A DNA stretch of 64,000 nucleotides from Amycolatopsis sp. NBC_01488. GTDB lineage: Bacteria; Actinomycetota; Actinomycetes; Mycobacteriales; Pseudonocardiaceae. The translations under genes were made by a program, and so were the position numbers. The notes beneath the pieces were generated by a model that worked only from the letters and a program-made list of their open reading frames with translations, was not told where the DNA came from and made no database searches. The stretch is taken from assembly GCF_036227105.1 (NCBI RefSeq), contig NZ_CP109434.1:8280501-8344500 (forward strand), given 5' to 3'. This document shows positions 42,701-50,993 of this stretch, piece by piece; position 1 is the first letter of the stretch; every line of letters begins with the position of its first letter.

Positions 42701-45700
42701 CACACCCTCGCCGAGGCGGCCGGGGACGGGTCACGCGCGGTGCGGGTGCTGGTGGCCACCCGCGCGGGGCAGGCCGCCGGATCCGGCCCGGTGCGGCCGG
42801 CGCAGGCGGCGGTGGCCGTGCTGCCGGTCGTCGCCAACCAGGAGTACCTCAACCTCGACGCGGGCACCGTCGACCTCGACGCGGCGCACAGTCCCGCCGA
42901 AGCCGCGGCCGTGCTGGCCGCGGAACTGCGCTCGACCGGGGTGCCGCTGGTGGCCTACCGCGGCGACCGGCGGCTCGTCCCCGGCTACCGCCCCGCCGCA
43001 CCCGCCCCAGCGCCGGTGATCCGCGAAGGCGGCAGCTACCTGATCACCGGCGGCCTCGGCGGCGTCGGGCTCACCGTGGCCGAACACCTCGTCACGCGCG
43101 GCGCGCGCCGGCTCGTCCTGGCGAGCCGCAGCGGGGGCACCGACGCCGCTGTGGCCCGGCTGCGCGCGCTGGGTGCCGACGTGCGCACCCCTCGCGTGGA
43201 CGTCGGCGACCCGGCCGCCGTGCGGGCGCTGCTCGCCGAACACCGCTTCGACGGCATCGTCCACGCCGCCGCGGACTCCGACCCGGCCGGCTTCCGTCCA
43301 CTGTCCGAAGTGGACGAAGCGGGGATCGCCCGGCACTTCGCGGCGAAGGTCGTCGGAGCCCGGGTACTGGCCGCGGCGCTCGACGAGCTACCCCCAGCCG
43401 ACCGTCCCGAGTGGACACTGCTGTTCTCGTCCACTTCGGCGCTGCTCGGCGGGGTCACCTTCGGCAGCTACGCCGCCGCCAACGCCGCGCTGCTCGCCGA
43501 AGCCCACGGCCGTCCCGGCTGGGTCGCCGCCGCCTGGGACACCTGGCCCGGCACCTTGGAACGGCTCGACGGACGCCTCGGCGCCACCATGGCCCGGCAC
43601 GCCATGACCCGCACGCAGGCCCTGACGGCGTTCGACCACCTCACCGCCCACGCCGGCCCCGCCGTGATCGTCGCCGCCGGCGGACTCGACGAGCGTCTTC
43701 CCGGCGCCGCAAGGCCCACGAACACGACGACCGCCGACCGGTTCCCGCGGCCCGACCTGCCCCAGCCGTACACGCCGCCGATGACGGCCACCGAACGCGG
43801 CCTCGCCGAGGTCTGGTCGTCCGTGCTGGGCGTCGAGCCGGTCGGCACGCGGGACAACTTCTTCGACCTCAACGGCAACTCGCTGCTCGCCCTGCAGATG
43901 CTTGCGCTGGTCAAGGAGCGCTTCGGCGTCGCCATCCCGACCGTCACGCTGTTCGAGCTGCCGACCGTGCAGGCGCTCGCCGCCACCCTCGACGAACAAG
44001 CACCGGTCGTGGCGCCGGCGGCACCGGTCGTCGTGGCCGATCCGGACGACGACGAGCTGGACCGGCACATCGCCATCGTCGGCATGGCCGGCCGGTTCCC
44101 CGGCGCGGGCACGGTGGACGAGTTCTGGCGCAACCTGTGCGACGGCGTCGAGTCGATCACCTTCTTCAGCCCCGACGAGCTGATCGCCGCGGGTGTCGAC
44201 CCAGCGCAGGTCCGCGACCCGGCCTACGTGCCGGCGCGGCCGGTGCTCGACGACGTCACCGGCTTCGACGCCGCGTTCTTCGGCCTCAGCCCGCGCATGG
44301 CCGCACTGACCGACCCGCAGCAGCGGCTCTTCCTGGAGGTCTGCTGGGAGGCACTGGAGCAGTCCGGCTACGCGCGGCCCGGCGAACGCGGCCGGGTCGG
44401 CGTCTTCGGCGGCTGCAACCTTTCGACGTACCTGCTCGGCATCGCCGGTCAGTTCACCTCCGACGCCGACGCCAGCATCTACGAGCTGGTGATGGGCAAC
44501 GACAAGGACGCGCTCACGACCACCGTGTCGTACCTGTTCGACCTGCGCGGCCCGAGCATGGCGGTGCAGACGTTCTGCTCGACGTCGCTGGTTGCGGTGC
44601 ACACCGCGATGCGCAGCATCCGGGCCGGTGACTGCGAAATGGCGCTCGCCGGCGGTGTCTCGGTCCGCGTGCCCGACCGGATCGGGCACCTGCACTCCCC
44701 CGGCGGCCAGGAGTCGCCGGACGGGCACGTCCGCACCTTCGACGCCCAGGCCCACGGCAGCATGTTCGGCGACGGCGCCACCGTCGTCGTGCTCAAGAAG
44801 CTCGGCGCGGCCCTGCGCGACGGCGACCACATCTGGTCGGTGATCCGCGGGTCGGCGATGAACAACGACGGCGCTCTCAAGGTCGGCTACACCGCGCCGA
44901 GCGTGGGCGGGCAGTCGCGGGTGATCGCCGACGCGATGGCCGACGCACGTGTCGCGGCCGAGGACGTCGGTTACGTCGAGGCCCACGGCACCGCGACCGA
45001 GCTGGGCGACCCGATCGAGGTCGCCGCGCTGACCCGCGCGTTCGGGGACACGGCCGAAAAGCAGTACTGTGCCCTGGGTTCGGTGAAGCCGAACGTCGGG
45101 CACCTCGACCGCGCCGCGGGCACGGCCGGGCTGATCAAGGCGTCGCTGGTCGTCCGCGAGGGCCTGATCCCGCCGACGCTGCACTACACGGCGCCGAACC
45201 CGGAGATCGACTTCGCGCACAGCCCGTTCCGGGTGGCCGCCGAGCTCGCGCCGTGGAACACCGACGGCGGCCGGCCGCGGATCGCCGGGCTCAACTCGCT
45301 GGGCATGGGAGGCACCAACGTGCACGTCGTCGTCGAACAGCCACCCGACCGACCCGCGCCGCCGCCGGGTGACCCGGACACCGAACGCCGCTATCAGGTG
45401 CTGCCGGTGTCGGCCCGCACCGCGGACGCGGCCGACGCGGCCGCCCGGCGCCTGGGCGAGCACCTCGCCGCGACGCCGGACGCGCGCCTCGCCGACGTCG
45501 CGTTCACGCTCCAGGAGGGCCGCAAGACGTTCGAACACCGGCGCACCGTCGTCGCGTCCGATGTGGACAGTGCGGCCACGGCCCTGGCCGATGCCCCGGC
45601 GGCCCGCGTCGAGCCGGTGCAGGACCGGCCCGTGGCGTTCCTCTTCGCCGGTGTCGGCGAGCAGTACCCCGGCCTGGTCGGCGAGCTGTACCGGCGCGAG

Positions 45701-48691
45701 CCGGTGTTCCGCGCCCACCTCGACGAGTGCCTGGCCCACCTCGACGCCGACGGCGACCTCGTCACCGGCGCCCGCGGCGGCGGGCCGAGCCTGGCGGCGC
45801 TGCTGGGCCGTAGCGGCGACGAGGACCCGCGCGCCGACCGGCTGCAGCGGACCGAACTCGCGCAGCCACTGATGTTCGCCGTCGACTACGCTCTCGCCCG
45901 GACGCTCATGGCCTGGGGGCTGCGACCTGCCGCGATGCTCGGCTACAGCCTCGGCGAGTACGTCGCCGCCTGCCTGGCCGGGGTGCTCTCGCTCGAGGAC
46001 GCCCTGGCGCTGGTCGCCAAGCGGGCGGAGCTGATCGCCGCGCTGCCGGGCGGGTCGATGGCCGCGGTGCCCCTGTCCGCCACCGACCTGGAGGCGCGGT
46101 TCGGGCTCGCCGCCCGCGGCCTCGACGTCGCCGCCGTGAACGGTCCGGACCTCGTCGTGGTGGCCGGGGAGAGCGAGGCGGTCGAGCAACTCGCGCAGGA
46201 TCTGCGGGCCGCCGACGTCCCGTGCCGGCCGCTGCGCACGAGCCACGCCTTCCACTCGCGGATGCTGGCGCCCGCCGCGGCCGAGCTGACGGCGTGGATC
46301 GCCGCGAACGTCACGTTGAACACGCCGCAGCTGCCCTATCTGTCCAATGTGACCGGAGAGCACGCGACCGCGGAACTGGTCACCGAGCCCGGCTACTGGG
46401 CGCGGCACATGTGCGAGACCGTCCGGTTCGCCGACGCGGCCGCCGAGTTGCTCGCCGACGAGCACCTGGCCGTGGTCGAGATCGGCCCCGGCCCGTCGCT
46501 CGGCGCGCTGCTGCGCGGGCTGAGTCCGGCGAGCCGCTGGCCGATGATCACCGCCACGCTGCCCGCCGCCGACGACCGGCGGCCCGCCGACGAGGTCCTC
46601 ACCGACTGCCTGGCCCGCCTCTGGCTGCTCGGCGCGAACCTCGACTGGTCGGCCTACCACGGCCGCGGCACCGCGACGCCCGTCTACCGCGGGTCCGCCC
46701 CGGGCCGCGTGCCGCTACCGACCTATCCCTTCCAACGCCAGCACTACTGGATCGAGGCGGCTCCCGTCTCGGGTGCCACCCGGGTCGAAACGCCCGCGGA
46801 GGGTCCCCTGGAGGAGTTCGACCGGATCCCGCTGCTCCCGGAGGAGCAGTGGATCAACCTGCCCGTGTGGCGCCAGACCTCGGCCGCGCCCGCCGCGCCG
46901 CAGGCCGCGTCCTGGCTGGTGTTCGCCCGTCCCGGCCGCGCCGAGGACGTCCTCGACGGGATCCGCCGCACCGGCGACCCGGTGACCGTGGTCCGGCCGG
47001 GCGCGGGGTACCGGCCGGGCCCGGACGCCACCGTCCGCCCCGGCGACGTCGGCGATCTGCTGAAACTGCTGCGCGACCTCAAGCGCGGCGGCACCCGGCT
47101 CGACCGCGTCGTCCACCTGTGGAACCTCGACGACGACTCCCTGTCCCTCGGCCTGCACACGCTCGTCGCGCTGGCCCGGGCCGCCGGTGAGCTGGGCCTC
47201 GGCGGCTGGACGCTCGACCTCGCCGCCACCGGCACCCAGCGCGTCCTGCACGACGGGGAGCTGCGGCCCGACGCGGCCACGCTCACCGGCCCCAACCTGG
47301 TCATCCCGATGGAGTACCCGGCTGTCCAAACGCGACTGATCGACGTCGACGCGGCCGCCGGCGCCGCCGCGGTGGTTGCCGAACTCCACCGCCCCGCCCC
47401 CGGCCGCACGGTCGCCCTGCGCGGGTCGCGGCGCTGGCTGCCCGGCTACGAAGTCCTGGCGCCGCAACCGATCGAACAGGCTCAGTCGGTACTCCGCGAC
47501 CAGGGCACGTACTTGATCACCGGCGGGCTCGGCGGCATCGGCCTGGCGATGGCCGAGCGGCTGGCCCGCGACAGCCACGCGAAAATGGTGCTGTTCGGCC
47601 GCCGCGGCCTGCCTCCGCGCGACCGCTGGGCCGGGATCGCCGACGGCACCGACGAGGTGCCCGGCACGATCCGCGACCGCGTCGCCCGCGTGCTGGCGGT
47701 CGAGGCGCTCGGCGGGCAGGTGGTCGTCGTCGAAGGTGACGTCGCCGAGGAGACCGACGTGCGGCGCGCGGTCAGCGTGGCCCTCGAGGAGTTCGGGGCG
47801 CTGCACGGCATCCTGCACACCGCGGGCGTGCCGGGCACCGGGCTGATGCAGTTCAAGGAGCCCGGCGACGCCGACCAGGTGCTCGCGCCCAAGCTGCCCG
47901 GTTCCCGGGCGCTCAGCGCGGCCACCGCCGGGCTGGACCTGGACTTCGTGGCGCTGTTCTCCTCGATCACGTCGGTCACCGGCGGCGGTCCCGGCCAGGT
48001 CGACTACTGCGCCGGCAACGCGTGGCTCGACGCCTACGCCGCCCACCACGGCGGCCGCACGGTGTCGATCTCGTGGGGCGAGTGGACCTGGAACGCCTGG
48101 GACGACGGGCTTTCCGGCTACGAGGAGGACATCCAGACCTACTTCCGCGAGCACCGCGCCAAGTTCGGCATCGACTTCGACCAGGGCTGGCGCACCCTGT
48201 TGCGTGCGCTGGCCTCGGGCGAACCGCACGTCGTCGTGTCCACTCAGGACCTGCCCGCGGTGACCGCCGTGGCGGCCCGCTTCAGCGTCGACGCGGTCAC
48301 CTCGGCCGCGCACGGCGGCTCGACGGCGGACCGGCACCCGCGGCCCGAGCTGGTCACGCCGTTCCAGGAGCCCGAGGGCGACGCCGAACGCACGGTGGCG
48401 GAGGCGTGGTGCGAAGCGCTGCGCCTGGACCGGGTCGGGGCGTCCGACAACTTCTTCGAACTCGGCGGCACGTCGTTGCTCGGCATCTCGCTGCTGGCGA
48501 CGCTGCGCACGGCGTTCCCCGACGCGGAGCTGCCGCCGCACATCATCCACGAGGCCCCGACCGTCGGCGCGCTCGCGAAGATCGCCGCCGGCGACGCCGG
48601 AACCACCGAACCCGCACCCGACACCCAGGCGCAGGGACAGCTGCGCCGCTCCGGCATCAAGGCCGCGGCCGCCCGACGGCGCCGGGCCTGA
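39785..48691 (+). CDS. Type I PKS modules 3 and 4: KS-AT-KR-ACP-KS-AT-KR-ACP
   Basis: 2968 aa from GTG 39785, 7 bp after the previous stop with GAGGA overlapping that stop. Module 3: KS Cys182 (SACSTSLVAV); AT4 Ser627 in GYSLGE and HAFH (722-725), malonyl-like; KR TGGLGGVG (~1088), Ser1216, Tyr1229; ACP Ser1366 (LNGNSL). Module 4: KS Cys1598 (TFCSTSLVAVH); AT5 Ser2055 in GYSLGE and HAFH from 2154, malonyl-like; KR TGGLGGIG (~2579), Ser2728, Tyr2741; ACP Ser2897 (LGGTSL). Both KRs look active and leave hydroxyls; no LDD motif is seen, so stereochemistry is not called. KS and AT wording differs from the first PKS and resembles the degenerate PKS at 53-56 kb, so the assembly line mixes two lineages. 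No thioesterase or docking tail; it ends in a basic stretch. Confidence 0.94.
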   Translation: MTDTSSELSPTDIAVVGMAGRFPGADDVGALWETVRAGRSGITRFTDEQLLAAGVPADRLGDPAYVKAGAVVTGVEEFDAGFFGINPKEAQILDPQHRLFLEHSQHALEDAACDPARFDGAIGVFAGCAWSTYLTHNLTPANAARDLGEIAIALGNDKDTLATRVSHTLGLSGPAFSIQSACSTSLVAVCVAASSLANFECDVALAGGVSIGVPHRVGYLYQQGGIAPPDGECRAFDAAGLGAPLGGGVGVVALRRLEDALADGDRVYAVLRGWAVNNDAGRKVGFTAPGVEGQATVIDEALAAAGLEPSDIGYVEAHGTGTALGDAAEIAALQQVFAGESLRIGSVKTNVGHLDRAAGVTNLIKAALALHHEEIPPTRNLGTPNPQLTAGGAELTVVTERTPWPRTDTPRRAGVSAFGIGGTNAHVVLEEAPLPVPATASAGPELLVWSARSAAAADAATANLAAHLETSGDALADVAHTLQSGRTTFGHRRMLVAGSAPEAAHSLREGTVSASSDAGTGRRVGFLIAGTGEQYPGLAAELYESSPVFRAELDRCRALLDTSVLDEMLGSREGSGGLAALLGRAGGGDRAGDRTDVLHPALFAVEYALAQLVRSWGVEPSVLVGYSLGEYVAACLAGVLSLEDALALVAHRAKLIAALPGGAMAAVPLPEDVVRARIAGTDLDIAALNGPQLTVVSGTLAAIEALRASLGDVPCRPLATTHAFHSRQLAGLRDELTAWVAANVTLSAPVIPYVSNVTGELVTDAPDPAYWAEHLCAPVRFDDALATVLADEDTVLLELGPGRSLGAMVRGHRACAPKRWASVIPTLPGADDPVPAATALAEAAGRLWLAGVDLDWAAVRGGRGARRVGLPGYPFQRERYWIDAPGTAAPEIPRLTAEPDGHVQLLTPSWRPEPVPAAGTAGRVAILPDSGGVAAALTALLGGVVPLAEADTVVDLSVLDVDDDVAAVRAVSHTLAEAAGDGSRAVRVLVATRAGQAAGSGPVRPAQAAVAVLPVVANQEYLNLDAGTVDLDAAHSPAEAAAVLAAELRSTGVPLVAYRGDRRLVPGYRPAAPAPAPVIREGGSYLITGGLGGVGLTVAEHLVTRGARRLVLASRSGGTDAAVARLRALGADVRTPRVDVGDPAAVRALLAEHRFDGIVHAAADSDPAGFRPLSEVDEAGIARHFAAKVVGARVLAAALDELPPADRPEWTLLFSSTSALLGGVTFGSYAAANAALLAEAHGRPGWVAAAWDTWPGTLERLDGRLGATMARHAMTRTQALTAFDHLTAHAGPAVIVAAGGLDERLPGAARPTNTTTADRFPRPDLPQPYTPPMTATERGLAEVWSSVLGVEPVGTRDNFFDLNGNSLLALQMLALVKERFGVAIPTVTLFELPTVQALAATLDEQAPVVAPAAPVVVADPDDDELDRHIAIVGMAGRFPGAGTVDEFWRNLCDGVESITFFSPDELIAAGVDPAQVRDPAYVPARPVLDDVTGFDAAFFGLSPRMAALTDPQQRLFLEVCWEALEQSGYARPGERGRVGVFGGCNLSTYLLGIAGQFTSDADASIYELVMGNDKDALTTTVSYLFDLRGPSMAVQTFCSTSLVAVHTAMRSIRAGDCEMALAGGVSVRVPDRIGHLHSPGGQESPDGHVRTFDAQAHGSMFGDGATVVVLKKLGAALRDGDHIWSVIRGSAMNNDGALKVGYTAPSVGGQSRVIADAMADARVAAEDVGYVEAHGTATELGDPIEVAALTRAFGDTAEKQYCALGSVKPNVGHLDRAAGTAGLIKASLVVREGLIPPTLHYTAPNPEIDFAHSPFRVAAELAPWNTDGGRPRIAGLNSLGMGGTNVHVVVEQPPDRPAPPPGDPDTERRYQVLPVSARTADAADAAARRLGEHLAATPDARLADVAFTLQEGRKTFEHRRTVVASDVDSAATALADAPAARVEPVQDRPVAFLFAGVGEQYPGLVGELYRREPVFRAHLDECLAHLDADGDLVTGARGGGPSLAALLGRSGDEDPRADRLQRTELAQPLMFAVDYALARTLMAWGLRPAAMLGYSLGEYVAACLAGVLSLEDALALVAKRAELIAALPGGSMAAVPLSATDLEARFGLAARGLDVAAVNGPDLVVVAGESEAVEQLAQDLRAADVPCRPLRTSHAFHSRMLAPAAAELTAWIAANVTLNTPQLPYLSNVTGEHATAELVTEPGYWARHMCETVRFADAAAELLADEHLAVVEIGPGPSLGALLRGLSPASRWPMITATLPAADDRRPADEVLTDCLARLWLLGANLDWSAYHGRGTATPVYRGSAPGRVPLPTYPFQRQHYWIEAAPVSGATRVETPAEGPLEEFDRIPLLPEEQWINLPVWRQTSAAPAAPQAASWLVFARPGRAEDVLDGIRRTGDPVTVVRPGAGYRPGPDATVRPGDVGDLLKLLRDLKRGGTRLDRVVHLWNLDDDSLSLGLHTLVALARAAGELGLGGWTLDLAATGTQRVLHDGELRPDAATLTGPNLVIPMEYPAVQTRLIDVDAAAGAAAVVAELHRPAPGRTVALRGSRRWLPGYEVLAPQPIEQAQSVLRDQGTYLITGGLGGIGLAMAERLARDSHAKMVLFGRRGLPPRDRWAGIADGTDEVPGTIRDRVARVLAVEALGGQVVVVEGDVAEETDVRRAVSVALEEFGALHGILHTAGVPGTGLMQFKEPGDADQVLAPKLPGSRALSAATAGLDLDFVALFSSITSVTGGGPGQVDYCAGNAWLDAYAAHHGGRTVSISWGEWTWNAWDDGLSGYEEDIQTYFREHRAKFGIDFDQGWRTLLRALASGEPHVVVSTQDLPAVTAVAARFSVDAVTSAAHGGSTADRHPRPELVTPFQEPEGDAERTVAEAWCEALRLDRVGASDNFFELGGTSLLGISLLATLRTAFPDAELPPHIIHEAPTVGALAKIAAGDAGTTEPAPDTQAQGQLRRSGIKAAAARRRRA

Positions 48692-48723
48692 ACCAGAAGT
48701 CAGTCCACAGAAAGGGAACAGTC

Positions 48724-49566
48724 ATGGCAGTCACGGGAGTGGTGGGCGCCGGCGTCATGGGCATCGGCGTCGCCCAGGACTTCGCGGCCGCCGGCCACGA
48801 GGTCGTGCTGGTCGACACCGACGAGCGCATCCTCGACGAGGCTCGGGCCGCGATCACGCGCAACTGCCGGCTCAGCCGGCTCATGGGCGGCCCCGCGCTC
48901 GACGCGGACGAGATCCTCGCCCGGATCACCACCGCGGTCGGCCTGGCCGCGCTGGACAAGACCGAGATCCTCGTCGAGAACGTGACCGAGGACTGGGACA
49001 TCAAGGCCGCGGTGCATGCCGAGCTCGACGAGGTGTGCGGGCCGGACACGGTGATCATCGCCAACACCTCGGCCGTCCCGATCACCCGGATCGCGTCGGT
49101 CGGGAAGAACCCGGGCCGCGTCATCGGCGTGCACTTCATGAACCCGGTGCCGCAGAAGCCCGTCGTGGAGCTGATCCCCGGCTTCCACACCACGCCGGAG
49201 ACGACCCTGCGCACCCGCGAGCTGCTGACCAGCATCGGCAAGCGCTGGGTCGACGTGAAGGACGCGTCGGGCTTCGTGTCCAACCGCGTGCTCATGCTGA
49301 CCGTCAACGAGGCCGCCTACCTGGTCCACGAGGGTGTCGCCACGGCCGAGTCGGTCGACGAGGTGTTCCGCGGCTGCTTCGGCCACCCGATGGGCCCGCT
49401 GGAGACGGCCGACCTGATCGGCGTCGACACGATCCTCTACAGCGTCGAGGTGCTGTACGAGCACTACGCCGACTCCAAGTACCGCCCGTGCCCGCTGCTC
49501 AAGCAGATGACCGACGCCGGCCTGCACGGCCGCAAGAGCGGCCGCGGCTTCTACACCTACAGCTGA
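48724..49566 (+). CDS. 3-hydroxyacyl-CoA dehydrogenase-like enzyme of extender-unit synthesis (FkbK-like)
   Basis: 280 aa from ATG 48724, preceded by GAAAGGGAA. An N-terminal Rossmann fold (GVVGAGVMGIGVAQDFAAAGH, here GAGVMGIGVAQ) binds NAD; the catalytic region has ANTSAVPITRIA and GVHFMNPVPQKPVVELI with its His. The C-terminal helical domain has KDASGFVSNRVL and GRKSGRGFYTY. The family usually oxidises 3-hydroxyacyl-CoA. Here it is followed by an ACP, an acyl-CoA dehydrogenase and an FkbH-like protein, the exact set that builds hydroxymalonyl- or methoxymalonyl-ACP, so it should oxidise glyceryl-ACP at C3. Gap to the PKS is 32 bp: same operon. Confidence 0.92.
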   Translation: MAVTGVVGAGVMGIGVAQDFAAAGHEVVLVDTDERILDEARAAITRNCRLSRLMGGPALDADEILARITTAVGLAALDKTEILVENVTEDWDIKAAVHAELDEVCGPDTVIIANTSAVPITRIASVGKNPGRVIGVHFMNPVPQKPVVELIPGFHTTPETTLRTRELLTSIGKRWVDVKDASGFVSNRVLMLTVNEAAYLVHEGVATAESVDEVFRGCFGHPMGPLETADLIGVDTILYSVEVLYEHYADSKYRPCPLLKQMTDAGLHGRKSGRGFYTYS

Positions 49567-49598
49567 CCACTTCCCCGGAAACCGAAGGAGAACCTGCC

Positions 49599-49850
49599 AT
49601 GTCCGAGACCACCGGCGACATCCTCGCCTTCATCACCGGCCGCTTCCCGCAGGCCGCGATCACCGAGACCGAGGACATCTTCTCGCTCGGCTACATCAAC
49701 TCCCTGTTCGCCATGGAGCTGGTGATGCACCTGGAGAAGACCTTCGGCGTCACCATCCCCAACGACGAGCTGCGGATCGACAACTTCCGCACCGCGGCGG
49801 CGATGACCGACCTGGTCGGCCGCCTGCGCCCGGCCGCGACGGTGGGCTGA
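49599..49850 (+). CDS. Discrete acyl carrier protein for the glycerate-derived extender
   Basis: 83 aa from ATG 49599 with GAAGGAGAA upstream. The carrier motif is LGYINSLFAMELVMHLEKTFG, quoted as GYINSLFAMEL, with Ser35 as the phosphopantetheine site; the residue before it is Asn rather than the common Asp, as in FkbJ/ZmaD-type carriers. It should hold the glyceryl group while FkbH-, dehydrogenase- and oxidase-type enzymes convert it to a malonyl-type extender. The next gene starts 3 bp after its stop, so translation is coupled. Confidence 0.92.
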   Translation: MSETTGDILAFITGRFPQAAITETEDIFSLGYINSLFAMELVMHLEKTFGVTIPNDELRIDNFRTAAAMTDLVGRLRPAATVG

Positions 49851-49853
49851 GCC

Positions 49854-50993
49854 GTGCCGGAGGTACTCACCGCGGTCCGCGCGCCCGGCCGCGGGGCCGC
49901 GCGGGCCTTCGTGGACGAGCACGTCGTGCCCTTCGCCGACGCGTGGGACAAGGCCGGGCGGATCCCCGAGGACCTGCTGGACAAGATCGCCGAAGCGGGG
50001 CTGTGGGCACCGTTCCTGCCGCCCGCGCTCGGCGGCGCCGGCACGGACATGGTCACCCTCGGCGAAATCCACGAGGAGGTCGGCCGCGGGTGCTCGTCGG
50101 TCCGCAGCCTGCTGACCGTGCACACCATGCTCTCCTGGGCGTTGCTGCGCTTCGGCACCGAGGCGCAGCAACACCGGTGGGGGCCGGAGCTGGCGAGCGG
50201 GCGTGTCCTGGGCGCGTTCTGCCTGTCGGAGCCCGGCGCTGGCAGCGACACGGCCGCGATCACCACCACCGCCACCCCCGACGGCGGCGGCTGGCGGCTC
50301 GACGGCCTCAAGAAGTGGACCACCAACGGGCAGCGTGCGGACCTGTTCCTCGTCTTCGCGAAGGGGCCGGCCAGCACGGTCGCGCTGCTCGTGCCGCGCG
50401 ACGCGCCGGGTGTCACGGTCACCCCGATCGACGACATCCTCGGCACCCGGTCGTCGATGCTGGCGTCCATCGCCTTCGACGGCGTCCGGCTGGGGGCCGA
50501 CGCGCTGCTCGGGCCGAGCGGCTTCGCGTCCGGCATGGTCCTCACCGGCACGCTCGACCTCGGCCGCTACAGCGTGGCGGCCGGGTCCGTGGGCATCATC
50601 CAGGCCTGCGCGGACGCGTGCGCGGACTACACGACCCAGCGGACCGTCGGCGGACGGCCGCTCAAGGACCTGCCGCTGATCCAGGCGAAGCTGTCGGACA
50701 TGGTCACCGACGTCCGTGCGGCCCGGCTGCTGCTGGCCGAGGCCGGCCGGCTCAAGGACCGGGGCGACGCGGCCACGATCATGGCCACTTGGGTGGCGAA
50801 GTACTTCGCCTCCACGGCGGCCGCGAAGCACGCGTCGGAGGCCGTGCAGGTGCACGGCGCCAACGGCTGCAGCGGGGACTACCCCGTCGCCCGGTTCTAC
50901 CGGGACTCGAAGGTCATGGAGATCATCGAGGGCAGCACCGAGATCCAGCGGATGACCATCGCCGCCGAGGCCTACCGGAAGCAGGTACCGTGA
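49854..50993 (+). CDS. Acyl-CoA dehydrogenase-like oxidase of extender-unit synthesis (FkbI-like)
   Basis: 379 aa from GTG 49854. Flavoprotein of the acyl-CoA dehydrogenase fold: AFCLSEPGAGSDTAAI (FAD/substrate loop), KKWTTNGQRADLFLVFAK, LGTRSSMLASIAFDGVRL, QAKLSDMVTDVRAARLL and the catalytic Glu in MEIIEGSTEIQRMTIA. In the FkbI/ZmaE branch the enzyme acts on an ACP-bound hydroxy-malonyl semialdehyde intermediate rather than making an enoyl-CoA. The neighbours fit this role. It overlaps the next gene by 4 bp (GTGA at 50990-50993). Confidence 0.92.
   Translation: MPEVLTAVRAPGRGAARAFVDEHVVPFADAWDKAGRIPEDLLDKIAEAGLWAPFLPPALGGAGTDMVTLGEIHEEVGRGCSSVRSLLTVHTMLSWALLRFGTEAQQHRWGPELASGRVLGAFCLSEPGAGSDTAAITTTATPDGGGWRLDGLKKWTTNGQRADLFLVFAKGPASTVALLVPRDAPGVTVTPIDDILGTRSSMLASIAFDGVRLGADALLGPSGFASGMVLTGTLDLGRYSVAAGSVGIIQACADACADYTTQRTVGGRPLKDLPLIQAKLSDMVTDVRAARLLLAEAGRLKDRGDAATIMATWVAKYFASTAAAKHASEAVQVHGANGCSGDYPVARFYRDSKVMEIIEGSTEIQRMTIAAEAYRKQVP

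Noticed and set aside
39785..48691. Calling exact alcohol stereochemistry for modules 2-4
   Set aside because: The LDD and Trp marker motifs are not clear in these KRs, so any assignment would be a guess.
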